64,000 nt of DNA from Pedobacter sp. ASV28 (GTDB lineage Bacteria > Bacteroidota > Bacteroidia > Sphingobacteriales > Sphingobacteriaceae): the NCBI RefSeq assembly GCF_016428855.1, contig NZ_JAELTN010000004.1:62001-126000 (forward strand). Reading direction: 5' to 3'. Position numbers and translations under genes: made by a program. Every line of letters starts with the position of its first letter. Position 1 is the first letter of the stretch. Shown piece after piece: positions 25,669 to 33,870 of the stretch. The notes beneath the pieces are model-generated. The model had not been told where the DNA came from and did not search any database. It was given only the letters and a program-made list of their open reading frames with translations.

Positions 25669-26042
25669 AGCTGCTGCTCTAATACTGCTTTTGCCCTTGC
25701 TACCTGTATAAACATTTGGCTTAACTCATCTTTAATTTCCTTCAATGCGCCTGGAATAGTCTCTACTTGATTTAATTCTTTGGCATTACGCTCTATTACC
25801 TGTATATAATCCCTTAGATCTTCTCTTCCTACATAATAAAATGTTGGTTTCACCTTATGGGCAAATTCCGAGGTCGCTTTCCAATCCCTTGCATCGACAG
25901 CCCTTTGCAGGTCTTCCATGTAAACAGGGATCTGCTCTACCAGCGTGTCCAGCATTTCTATCATAAACTCTGGGCTATCACCTGACATTTCCTTTAAATA
26001 GGATAAATCTAAATCTTCTTTACTCTTGAGTGGGTTAATCAT
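25665..26042 (-). CDS. Orphan HPt (histidine phosphotransfer) protein
   Basis: Small helical protein of 125 residues that should pass phosphate between a hybrid kinase and a response regulator. The HPt core is visible: a helix MIEMLDTLVEQIPVYMEDLQRAV, then WKATSEFAHKVKPTFYYVG, in which H62 (numbered from this start) is the phosphoacceptor, followed by helices LRDYIQVIERNA and LKEIKDELSQMFIQVARAK. The ATG at 26042 (MINPLKSKEDLDLSYL) matches the usual N-terminus; an ATG two codons earlier is possible. The start overlaps the folK end by 8 bp, so it is co-transcribed with folK. No kinase or response regulator is adjacent, so its partners are elsewhere. Confidence 0.85.
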   Translation of the reverse strand: MINPLKSKEDLDLSYLKEMSGDSPEFMIEMLDTLVEQIPVYMEDLQRAVDARDWKATSEFAHKVKPTFYYVGREDLRDYIQVIERNAKELNQVETIPGALKEIKDELSQMFIQVARAKAVLEQQL

Positions 26043-26547
26043 GGTCAATAAAAGGTTGTATTTTTTGAACAGCTAATTCATCGGTTAAGTTAGTTAAAAT
26101 GTCCGAAACTTTCTGATTAAATATAGGATGTGTAAAATTTTCGGCTATCTCATTCAAAGGCACCAGTACAAACTTTCTATGATGCATCTGCGGATGAGGG
26201 AGTTGTAATTCTTCATTATCTATCACTTCATCGGCATAAAAAATCAAGTCTATATCTATGAGTCTTGCGCCCCACTTTTCTTTCCTAATCCGCCCCATGT
26301 CCTGCTCTATATCTAGTATTGTTCTAAGCGTTTGCAGGGCAGAAAGCTTAGTTTCTACGCCAATGGCCTGATTAAAAAAACCTGGCTGATCGGTTTTGCC
26401 CCAAGCTGCAGTTTCATATATACTGGATTTGGCAAATACATGCCCTACCCTTTCTGCTATTTTTTTGGTGGCCGTGCTTAAATTTAGCCATTTATCCCCT
26501 AAATTACTGCCCAGTAACAAATAGGCTCTTTTATTATCTAATTCCAT
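26035..26547 (-). CDS. folK: 2-amino-4-hydroxy-6-hydroxymethyldihydropteridine diphosphokinase
   Basis: Folate-pathway enzyme that transfers pyrophosphate from ATP to hydroxymethyl-dihydropterin. The hallmark elements are AYLLLGSNLGD at the N-terminus, SSIYETAAWG with the pterin-loop, FFNQAIGVET, and GRIRKEKWGARLIDIDLIFYAD, which contains the HPPK signature R-W-x-R-x-D-D-L-like block with the two metal-binding aspartates. I placed the start at the ATG at 26547 (MELDNKRAYLLLG, 170 residues); ATGs at 26571 and 26631 would add residues not typical of the family. The HPt gene overlaps its end. sppA is divergent. Confidence 0.92.
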   Translation of the reverse strand: MELDNKRAYLLLGSNLGDKWLNLSTATKKIAERVGHVFAKSSIYETAAWGKTDQPGFFNQAIGVETKLSALQTLRTILDIEQDMGRIRKEKWGARLIDIDLIFYADEVIDNEELQLPHPQMHHRKFVLVPLNEIAENFTHPIFNQKVSDILTNLTDELAVQKIQPFIDHD

Positions 26548-26666
26548 ATCAGCCGTTGCGGTGATAAACATTGAAACTGTTAAGTTATATTCGTACCTTA
26601 AACCTTTCAATTGGTGTATATCACAATGCATTTTTTATCTTTACAAATTAAATATTTATAAAACTT

Positions 26667-28433
26667 ATGAAAGAATTTTTCAAGTATGTTTTTGCAACCG
26701 TAGTGGGTATAGTTATTTCTGCAGTGGTTCTGGGAGTCCTTTTCTTCGTTATCGTTATCGGTATGATTTCTTCATTAGATAGTGATAAAGCAACCAACGT
26801 TAAAAGCAATTCTGTTTTATACCTCAACCTGGATCAGGCAATTATTGAACGTACACCCGAAAATTCTTTTGGCAATTTCATTGGCGCGTCCAGTGATAAG
26901 AGCCTAGGTTTTAACGACATTATAAAAGCTTTGAAGAAAGCAGAAACCGATGAAAATATTCAAGCAGTATACCTTAATGTAAGTGCGCCAAATGCAGGCA
27001 TGGCCACTATGTTAGAAGTGCGAAATGCCATTATAGACTTCAGGAAAAGTAAAAAACCGATCATTGCCTATAGCGAAATTTATTCGCAAGGCGCCTATTA
27101 CCTGGCTTCTGCAGCCAGCAAAGTGTACCTTAACCCCGAAGGTTCTTTAGAATTCAAAGGCTTCAGTTCAGAGCTTACTTTTTTTAAGGGAGCTTTAGAA
27201 AAACTGGGTATTGAAGCACAGATTATCCGTGTAGGCAATTACAAAAGTGCGGTTGAGCCTTTCATCAACACAAAAATGAGCGATTACAATCGTGAACAGG
27301 TTACGGCCTACGTAAATGGATTGTATAAAACTTTCTTATCGGGAATTGCCGAGACCAGAAAAATCAATCAAGACAGTTTATTTCAAATGGCTAACGAATA
27401 TAAAATCCAGTTGCCAAAAGATGCATTAAACTATAAAATGGTGGATGGGTTAAAGTACAAGGATGAAATTCTTGATGAACTGAGAAATATTACCGGAAAA
27501 GGAAAAAAAGAGGACATCAACTCTATTAGTATTAACGATTATATTAAAAACCTACCGGCAGAAGCCACCTTTACCGCAAAGAATAAGATCGCTGTGATCT
27601 ATGCCAATGGTGATATTGTAGGTGGCGAGGGCTCTGATGAACAGATTGGCTCTGAACGTATATCAAGGACCATTAGAAAAGCTCGTTTAGATGAAAACGT
27701 AAAGGCAATTGTTTTACGCGTAAATTCAGGAGGAGGAAGTGCCTTGGCTTCTGACGTGATTTGGAGGGAGATTGTACTCAGTAAAAAAATAAAACCTGTC
27801 ATTGCTTCTTTTGGCGATGTGGCTGCCTCTGGCGGATATTATATTGCTTGTGCTGCCGACAGTATTTTTGTACAGCCCAATACCATTACGGGTTCTATTG
27901 GGGTTTTTGGTATCATCCCTAATTTCCAAAACTTACTGACCAATAAACTGGGGCTAACTTTCGATGGTGTGAAAACGGGTAAATATGCCGATATTATGAG
28001 TACCAATAGACCTTTAACAGCAGGAGAAAGATTTATTATCCAAAAAGACGTTAACCATGTTTATGATACTTTCATAGGACGCGTAGCCGATGGCAGAAAG
28101 AAAACAAAAGTACAGGTAGATAGCATTGGAGGTGGCCATGTTTGGATAGGTACCGATGCCGTAAAAATTGGGCTGGCCGATAGGTTGGGCAGTTTTAAAG
28201 ATGCCATAAAATCTGCTGCAAAAAAAGCAAAACTATCAGATTATAAAGTGGTAGAATATCCAGAAAAAATCGATCCTATAAAAGCCTTCCTAAGCAATGC
28301 CAAAGAAAATGTTAGTGTCTATTATGCCAAAAAAGAATTGGGCGAAAACTATCAGCTCTATAAGCAAATGCAGAAAGCCATTGTAAATGCTGGTGTACAA
28401 GCCAGAATGGACTACGATATTAGCATTAAATAA
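26667..28433 (+). CDS. sppA: Signal peptide peptidase SppA, long form
   Basis: Inner-membrane serine protease that degrades cleaved signal peptides. The 588 residues contain an N-terminal membrane segment (about 10-33) and two ClpP-like domains, as in the 67-kDa type of Escherichia coli. The catalytic dyad is conserved: K193 in VGNYKSAVEP of the first domain and S388 in GDVAASGGYY of the second. LRVNSGGGSALASD (350-363) is the oxyanion strand. It is divergent from folK. The 97 bp downstream to polX contain no terminator that I can see. Confidence 0.95.
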   Translation: MKEFFKYVFATVVGIVISAVVLGVLFFVIVIGMISSLDSDKATNVKSNSVLYLNLDQAIIERTPENSFGNFIGASSDKSLGFNDIIKALKKAETDENIQAVYLNVSAPNAGMATMLEVRNAIIDFRKSKKPIIAYSEIYSQGAYYLASAASKVYLNPEGSLEFKGFSSELTFFKGALEKLGIEAQIIRVGNYKSAVEPFINTKMSDYNREQVTAYVNGLYKTFLSGIAETRKINQDSLFQMANEYKIQLPKDALNYKMVDGLKYKDEILDELRNITGKGKKEDINSISINDYIKNLPAEATFTAKNKIAVIYANGDIVGGEGSDEQIGSERISRTIRKARLDENVKAIVLRVNSGGGSALASDVIWREIVLSKKIKPVIASFGDVAASGGYYIACAADSIFVQPNTITGSIGVFGIIPNFQNLLTNKLGLTFDGVKTGKYADIMSTNRPLTAGERFIIQKDVNHVYDTFIGRVADGRKKTKVQVDSIGGGHVWIGTDAVKIGLADRLGSFKDAIKSAAKKAKLSDYKVVEYPEKIDPIKAFLSNAKENVSVYYAKKELGENYQLYKQMQKAIVNAGVQARMDYDISIK

Positions 28434-28530
28434 CTCTTCTTTTAGCATCATTACAAAGTTGAAAGATCGGATATGCTGGCCTGTCACTTTCATTCAATTT
28501 AAATCGTAAACCTAAAATTGTAAATCCTTC

Positions 28531-30222
28531 ATGGAAAACAAACCCATATCGCGTACATTGAGATTTTTATCTCAGCTAATGGAGTTACACAATGAAAATC
28601 CATTTAAGGTAAAATCGGTAGCCAATGCAGCGTTTAAAATAGACAAGCTGCCGTTTGCTATTGCCGGCAAACCTACCGCAGATATTGAGAAAATAGATGG
28701 TATTGGCAAAAGTATTGCCAGCAAGATCATAGAGCTATTAGAGACCGGCACCATTCAGGAACTGGAAAACCTTGTCGCACAAACCCCTTCGGGTGTTGTG
28801 GACATGTTGGCTATTAAGGGCATTGGCCCTAAAAAAATAGGTGTTATTTGGCATGATCTTCATATCGAGAACATTGGTGAGCTTTATTATGCCTGCAATG
28901 AAAACCGTTTAATAGAGGCTAAGGGCTTTGGTTTAAAGACCCAGGAAGAAATTAAAAAGGTTATAGAGTTTAAAATGGCCACCAATGGCAAATTTTTATA
29001 TGCACAAGCCGAGCCGATAGTAGATCAACTACGCCAAAGCTTTTCAACATGGCTCCATCAAGTAGACCCACACGCGCTACTAGGCATTGCAGGAGATTAC
29101 CGCAGGCTTTGTGAAATTATAGATGAAGTGGTATTTGTAGTGGGCTTGGAAGATACAGAAAGTCTAGGTACGCAACTTGCCAATCATGAAATTGGTTTTG
29201 TAAAGACTTCTCCACACACCTATGAAGCCCAAACTGAAAATGGCTTATCTATCAAACTATTCTTGGTCGCAAAAGAAAATTTCTATTCTCATTATTTTAA
29301 ATTAACCGGAAACGAAGCTCATGTAAATGAAGTTATGGCCTTGGCTGGAAATCATTCGTTTAAAAGTGAGGAAGAGATTTATCAAAAAGCCGGTTTGGAT
29401 TATATAATTCCAGAGCTACGTGAAGGATTAGATGAAATATCGCTTGCCCAAAAACATCAACTACCAACGTTGATTACCGATAGTGATTTAAAAGGCAGCT
29501 TACACAATCACTCTGACTGGAGTGACGGCGTACATACCTTAGCGGAAATGGCGCTATATTGTAAGGAGCAATTAAAACTTGAATATTTAGGAATCTGCGA
29601 TCACTCCAAATCAGCTTTTTATGCTAATGGACTAAATGAACAGCGTGTTTATGCACAACACCAGCAAATAGACGAGCTTAATCAGAAATTGGCTCCATTT
29701 AAGATTTTTAAGGGGATAGAGAGCGACATCTTATATGATGGCTCTTTAGATTATAACAGTGAGATCTTAAAAACCTTTGATTTTGTGGTGGCATCGGTAC
29801 ATAGCCAATTAAAAATGACCGAAGAAAAAGCGACCGAACGCCTAATTAACGCTATCGAAAATCCATATACCACCATTTTGGGACATCCTACCGGAAGATT
29901 ATTATTAAGCCGTAAGGGTTATGACATAGACTATAGGAAAGTCATTGATGCCTGCGCTGCCAATAGCGTGGTGATAGAGATCAATGCCAACCCATTACGT
30001 TTGGATCTCGATTGGCGTTGGCATCGTTATGCCTTGGAAAAAGGCGTATTGCTTAGCATCAATCCCGATGCACACCGCAGGGAGGGTTTCCATGACATGA
30101 GATATGGTGTAATAGTGGGCAGAAAAGGTGGGCTCACTGCACAAGAATGTTTAAATGCCTTTAATTTAGCAGACATTTCCGCTCATTTTGAACGTAAAAA
30201 GATGAAATCTGGCGCTATCTAA
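28531..30222 (+). CDS. polX: PolX-like protein: helix-hairpin-helix and PHP nuclease with degenerate polymerase domain
   Basis: 563-residue relative of bacterial DNA polymerase X. The N-terminal 8-kDa helical domain (1-90) and helix-hairpin-helix motifs (IDGIGKSIASKI at 55-66, IKGIGPKKIG at 95-104) should bind DNA. The nucleotidyltransferase core is degraded: the GSxRRG...DxD pattern appears as GDYRRL...EVV (188-201), so the metal-binding aspartates are gone. The C-terminal PHP domain (about 318-560) is intact, with SLHNHSDWSDG (323-333), GICDHS, GIESDI, GHPTGR and NPDAHR holding metal ligands. It is probably a 3'-5' exonuclease or AP endonuclease in base excision repair rather than a polymerase. 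The activity is inferred. Confidence 0.9.
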   Translation: MENKPISRTLRFLSQLMELHNENPFKVKSVANAAFKIDKLPFAIAGKPTADIEKIDGIGKSIASKIIELLETGTIQELENLVAQTPSGVVDMLAIKGIGPKKIGVIWHDLHIENIGELYYACNENRLIEAKGFGLKTQEEIKKVIEFKMATNGKFLYAQAEPIVDQLRQSFSTWLHQVDPHALLGIAGDYRRLCEIIDEVVFVVGLEDTESLGTQLANHEIGFVKTSPHTYEAQTENGLSIKLFLVAKENFYSHYFKLTGNEAHVNEVMALAGNHSFKSEEEIYQKAGLDYIIPELREGLDEISLAQKHQLPTLITDSDLKGSLHNHSDWSDGVHTLAEMALYCKEQLKLEYLGICDHSKSAFYANGLNEQRVYAQHQQIDELNQKLAPFKIFKGIESDILYDGSLDYNSEILKTFDFVVASVHSQLKMTEEKATERLINAIENPYTTILGHPTGRLLLSRKGYDIDYRKVIDACAANSVVIEINANPLRLDLDWRWHRYALEKGVLLSINPDAHRREGFHDMRYGVIVGRKGGLTAQECLNAFNLADISAHFERKKMKSGAI

Positions 30223-30304
30223 TGAAAAACACTAGCCTTTATTCAAGTGCGCCTACCTCTATGCCTAGGCAGTCAAAACGAATTATAGATACCGATAAAA
30301 AATG

Positions 30305-30312
30305 TAACTTTG
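30305..30312 (+). promoter_or_regulatory. -7 box of the DUF4254 gene, possibly leaderless
   Basis: TAACTTTG matches TAnnTTTG perfectly and ends 4 bp before the ATG at 30317, so transcription would begin at or next to the start codon. The same arrangement, TAACTTTG-N4-ATG, is seen for the BtuF-like gene at 40361. The -33 element is weak (TTA). Confidence 0.45.
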
Positions 30313-30316
30313 TGTA

Positions 30317-30919
30317 ATGATAAGTGAACTAGCCAACAACATATTCAACCAAGCCATTGTTGATTACCATCAATTTAATGAAATTGACCACCCCATAAAC
30401 AATCCATACGACAAAGAAAGCTTAATGCATCTTTTTTATACAAAAAACTGGATCGATACCGTACAGTGGCATATGGAAGATGTAGTTCGTAACCCCGAAA
30501 TAGCCCCTGAAGAGGGTTTAAATTGGAAAAGAAGGATTGATGCCCAAAACCAGATACGTACAGACATGGTAGAATTTATTGACAGCTATTTTCTTAATGA
30601 ATATAAAGCCGTAAAACCAATAGATGATGCCAAAGTGAATACGGAAAGCCCTGCATGGGCATTAGACAGGCTATCTATCTTGGCATTAAAGATATACCAT
30701 ATGCAAGAAGAAGCTGAACGAGAAACTGCTTCTCCTGAGCACAGGGCCCTTTGCCAGCATAAGCTCGACATTTTATTGGCACAACGTACAGACCTATCCA
30801 ATAGCATTGATGAATTATTAGCAGATATTGAAAGTGGCAAAAAGTACATGAAGGTCTATAAACAAATGAAAATGTATAATGACCCGAGCCTCAATCCGGT
30901 TTTGTACAATAAAGCCTAA
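30317..30919 (+). CDS. DUF4254 family protein
   Basis: Helical cytoplasmic protein of 200 residues and unknown function. Its N-terminus, the LMHLFYTKNWIDTVQWHMEDVVR block (about 36-58) and the block NWKRRIDAQNQIRTDMVEFIDSYF (about 73-96) are typical of DUF4254, a Bacteroidota family often next to LPS-core glycosyltransferase genes. Here it is followed by a GT9 heptosyltransferase-like gene after 28 bp, then by sixA, so the three probably form an operon. This context hints at a role in envelope polysaccharide synthesis, but no catalytic motif is evident. Confidence 0.88.
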   Translation: MISELANNIFNQAIVDYHQFNEIDHPINNPYDKESLMHLFYTKNWIDTVQWHMEDVVRNPEIAPEEGLNWKRRIDAQNQIRTDMVEFIDSYFLNEYKAVKPIDDAKVNTESPAWALDRLSILALKIYHMQEEAERETASPEHRALCQHKLDILLAQRTDLSNSIDELLADIESGKKYMKVYKQMKMYNDPSLNPVLYNKA

Positions 30920-30947
30920 AAAGCAATAGCTGACTAGCTGCAAACTA

Positions 30948-32000
30948 ATGACTGCCAAAAATAAAATCATTGTTTTACGTTTTTCGGCCATGGGCGATGT
31001 AGCTATGGTTGCATCTGTTTTACGCGAATTTGCTGAACAAAATGAAAAGGCAGAATTAATTATGGTGAGCAGAAAGCTATTTAAGCCTTTCTTTGATCAT
31101 ATTTCACCTGTTATTTTTCATGAGATTGCCCCAAAAACAGTCCATAGGGGAATTTTTGGATTATTTAAACTTTACAGGGAACTCAAAACTTATAGGCCCT
31201 TGGCTATAGCGGATCTGCACGATAACTTACGCAGCCGCATACTCTGTACATTTTTCCGTTTGGCGGGAATAAAAATTAGACGGATAGACAAAGGAAGGGC
31301 AGAAAAAAAGGCCTTAACAAGAACAGAAAACAAAATACTCAAACCACTCACGCCCACTGTAGAAAGGTATGCCACTGTTTTCAGGGCCTTAGGTTTCAGT
31401 CTAAAACTAAGCCATCAACTACAACCAAATCCCCTAAAACTACCTAAACAAGCTGCTATCCATTTTAAAGATTCCCATCAAAAAAAAATAGGCATATCCC
31501 CATTTGCGCAACACCACTATAAAGTTTATGACCTTACAAAAATGGAGGTAGTCATTAACGAGCTGAGCAAGCTTGGCTATGGCCTGTTCATTTTCGGAGG
31601 TGGAAAAAATGAAGCCGAAACTGCACAACATTGGCAAAGCCAATACAAAAACGTTTACAATACCATTGGCAATTTCAATCTAACCGAAGAACTTGCCATT
31701 ATTTCCAATCTTAACCTCATGTTAAGCATGGATTCCTCGGGTATGCACATGGCTTCCTTGATGGGAGTACCTGTAATTTCCCTCTGGGGCCCTACACATC
31801 CCTATGCAGGCTTCTTAGGCTATGGCCAATCGGAAAATGATTGTATGCAGATAGCACATCCCAACAGGCCAAATTCCATTTATGGAAACAAACCATGCCT
31901 CTGCGGTGTTACCCCTTGCATAGATCTAATTGAACCACAAGCTATTATTGAAAAAATTGAGCAAAAACTAATTCATGGCAAAACAACTTTTAATTATTAG
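30948..32000 (+). CDS. Glycosyltransferase family 9 (heptosyltransferase-like)
   Basis: Probable inner-membrane-associated transferase adding heptose or another sugar to the LPS core. The 350 residues follow the GT9 pattern: KIIVLRFSAMGDVAMVASVLREF at the N-terminus (acceptor-site G-D loop, about 5-27), and the C-terminal nucleotide-sugar half with KKIGISPFAQHHYKVYDLTKM, GYGLFIFGGGKNEAE, and LMLSMDSSGMHMASLMGVPVISLWGPTHP (the D-S-G-x-H signature). A CLCGVTPC cysteine cluster lies near the end. Its last 26 bp overlap sixA. Family sure; which sugar is moved is not known. Confidence 0.9.
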   Translation: MTAKNKIIVLRFSAMGDVAMVASVLREFAEQNEKAELIMVSRKLFKPFFDHISPVIFHEIAPKTVHRGIFGLFKLYRELKTYRPLAIADLHDNLRSRILCTFFRLAGIKIRRIDKGRAEKKALTRTENKILKPLTPTVERYATVFRALGFSLKLSHQLQPNPLKLPKQAAIHFKDSHQKKIGISPFAQHHYKVYDLTKMEVVINELSKLGYGLFIFGGGKNEAETAQHWQSQYKNVYNTIGNFNLTEELAIISNLNLMLSMDSSGMHMASLMGVPVISLWGPTHPYAGFLGYGQSENDCMQIAHPNRPNSIYGNKPCLCGVTPCIDLIEPQAIIEKIEQKLIHGKTTFNY

Positions 32001-32469
32001 ACACGCCAAATCAGATTGGGGAGATTTTAATCTCAAAGATTTCGATCGTCCGCTTAACCATAGGGGAAAAAAAAATGCACCTGAAATAGTAGAACGTTTA
32101 GTCCAAAACCATATTATACCTGATCATATAGTTAGTAGTCCTGCCTTAAGGGCCTTCACCACAGCCAAATATTTTGCTGTAGGCTGGGAAATAAGGGAAG
32201 TTGAGATCGAAATCAATGCCTCTATTTATGAAGCCAATGTAAAAGCCCTTTTGAAAGCCATTAATAACCTTGATGATCAATTTAACAAAGTTGCCCTGTT
32301 CGGGCACAATCCAGGCCTAACAGACTTATTAAACTACCTTACTGATACCCATATATCTAATATGCCTACTTGTAGTGTGGCGATCATCGAGTTTTACTGC
32401 GATCATTGGAGCGAAATCAGTAATAGCATGGGAAAACTAATACTATTTGATTATCCGAAAAGTGGATAG
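31975..32469 (+). CDS. sixA: SixA-like histidine phosphatase
   Basis: Small phosphatase of the histidine-phosphatase (phosphoglycerate mutase-like) superfamily, 164 residues. The nucleophile motif is R9-H10-A in LLIIRHAKSDWGDF, followed by DRPLNHRGKKNA, SSPALRAFTTAKYF and FGHNPGL with the second histidine (H111). SixA removes phosphate from phosphohistidine proteins such as HPt domains or PTS proteins in Escherichia coli. An orphan HPt protein is encoded 6 kb away (25665-26042), which is suggestive only. The gene overlaps the GT9 gene by 26 bp. Substrate is inferred from the family. Confidence 0.88.
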   Translation: MAKQLLIIRHAKSDWGDFNLKDFDRPLNHRGKKNAPEIVERLVQNHIIPDHIVSSPALRAFTTAKYFAVGWEIREVEIEINASIYEANVKALLKAINNLDDQFNKVALFGHNPGLTDLLNYLTDTHISNMPTCSVAIIEFYCDHWSEISNSMGKLILFDYPKSG

Positions 32470-32825
32470 GATTAAACATCGTTACACCAAAAAACCGATT
32501 TATAATGACCCGGCATACCCTTCCAAATAATTGATTGGACTGAAATCGAAAAAACACTACATCCGTGAGAAACTGGCACTTCTTGTTGGGAAACAGCTAA
32601 TTTTAATGGATTACGTATTCGCATGGTAATTAATTATTGATGGCGATTTCTTAAGATAGGAAACTCCCTTTTACTCGATTATTTTAATGATGTCAACGTT
32701 AACGAGGACGCCAACATTCAGCCTGTTTCATATTATCATTCAGATTAATGCTTTAATTAGATGATGTTTACAAACTAAACCTGCATTATTCTATTACCTG
32801 AACCGTGCGGTTATTAATATAAGCA
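32470..32825. other. Intergenic region, no gene recognised
   Basis: No open frame with recognisable features lies here. Several stop codons interrupt all frames I read. It could be a decayed gene but I cannot identify one. Confidence 0.4.
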
Positions 32826-32847
32826 TAAAAAAAGGCCCTATAGGCCT
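32826..32847 (-). terminator. Terminator candidate downstream of AMP nucleosidase
   Basis: Arms AGGCC (32833-32837) and GGCCT (32843-32847) around CTATA; read on the minus strand the hairpin is followed by a run of seven T (complement of 32826-32832). It lies about 90 bp past the stop. Confidence 0.65.
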
Positions 32848-32903
32848 CGTTCAAACATTATACTGAATAAAATAGCGTTTCTTTTTTAAATGCTAAAGTG
32901 ATA

Positions 32904-32931
32904 ATTAAATGGAATAGTTATTCCATTTAAT
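32904..32931. repeat. Perfect 28-bp inverted repeat right after the AMP nucleosidase stop
   Basis: Arms ATTAAATGGAATA (32904-32916) and TATTCCATTTAAT (32919-32931) match at 13 of 13 positions with a 2-bp spacer. The repeat begins 4 bp after the stop on the minus strand. It may be a hairpin protecting or ending the transcript, though it lacks a strong T run. Confidence 0.55.
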
Positions 32932-32934
32932 ATT

Positions 32935-33798
32935 TTAGAACTTAAGGTGCTTAACTGTTAAGCCTCCATTGATCAATTGTTTTAACGAATCGATACCTAT
33001 TTTAAGATGGGTCTCTACATAGTTGGCTGTTACGGAGCTATCGCTTTCGCTTGTTTTTACCCCTTCAGGTATCATAGGCTGATCTGAAACCAATAACAAG
33101 GCGCCTGTTGGAATTTTATTGGCAAAGCCTGTGGTAAATACAGTTGCCGTTTCCATATCAACAGCCATGGCACGCAGGCTTTTAAGGTATTTCTTGAACT
33201 CTTTATCATGTTCCCAAACCCTACGGTTTGTGGTATAACAAGTTCCTGTCCAATAGTCCCTAGAATGATCCCTAATGGTAGTGGAAATTGCTTTCTGTAA
33301 AGCAAACGCTGGTAAAGCGGGCACTTCTGCAGGCAGGTAATCATTTGAGGTTCCTTCTCCCCTAATGGCGGCTATGGGCAAAATTAGATCGCCGATCTGG
33401 TTTTTCTTTTTTAGTCCACCACACTTGCCCAAGAACAATACTGCTTTAGGCGTAATTGCGGTTAGCAGGTCCATCATGGTAGCGGCCAGAGGGCTTCCCA
33501 TTCCAAAGTTAATGATGGTAATTCCATTGGCACTTACACTCTGCATGGGCTTATCCAGTCCATAAATAGGTGCATTATCATTCCATTCGGAAAATAGGGT
33601 AACATATTTACTAAAATTGGTCAATAAAATGTATTGGCCAAATTCTTCTAATGGCCTACCTGTATATCGGGGCAACCAATTCTTTACGATATCTTCTTTG
33701 GACTTTAGACCTTTCTTTACCGGAGTTTCTACTTCTTTCACCTTTTTGGTGTTTTTTGCTACTTCTTCATTTTTCTTTACTTCTTTTTCTTCGTTCAT
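32935..33798 (-). CDS. amn: AMP nucleosidase
   Basis: Cleaves AMP into adenine and ribose-5-phosphate, or a closely related nucleoside-phosphorylase-fold reaction. The protein has 287 residues. After a Lys/Glu-rich N-terminal tail (about 1-35), the nucleoside phosphorylase fold is seen in ITIINFGMGSPLAATMMDLL (about 93-112), KAVLFLGKCGGL, and AMAVDMETATVFTTGF, where MDMET-type sequence binds the ribose. SDQPM also fits the family. Short Bacteroidota AMP nucleosidases lack the N-terminal domain of the Escherichia coli enzyme, as here. The gene is separate from clpX, with a terminator between them. Purine specificity is from family resemblance. Confidence 0.88.
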   Translation of the reverse strand: MNEEKEVKKNEEVAKNTKKVKEVETPVKKGLKSKEDIVKNWLPRYTGRPLEEFGQYILLTNFSKYVTLFSEWNDNAPIYGLDKPMQSVSANGITIINFGMGSPLAATMMDLLTAITPKAVLFLGKCGGLKKKNQIGDLILPIAAIRGEGTSNDYLPAEVPALPAFALQKAISTTIRDHSRDYWTGTCYTTNRRVWEHDKEFKKYLKSLRAMAVDMETATVFTTGFANKIPTGALLLVSDQPMIPEGVKTSESDSSVTANYVETHLKIGIDSLKQLINGGLTVKHLKF

Positions 33799-33842
33799 AT
33801 TTTTTCTCCTTTCTTTTAAATTTACAAATTATATGCTTAAAA

Positions 33843-33867
33843 AAAATCCCGAACAAGTCGGGATTTT
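33843..33867 (-). terminator. Terminator of clpX
   Basis: Arms AAAATCCCGA (33843-33852) and TCGGGATTTT (33858-33867) pair perfectly around ACAAG, 4 bp past the clpX stop; the minus-strand product ends in a run of T. Its TCCCGA-N-TCGGGA core recurs at 40460-40475. Confidence 0.8.
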
Positions 33868-33870
33868 AAT

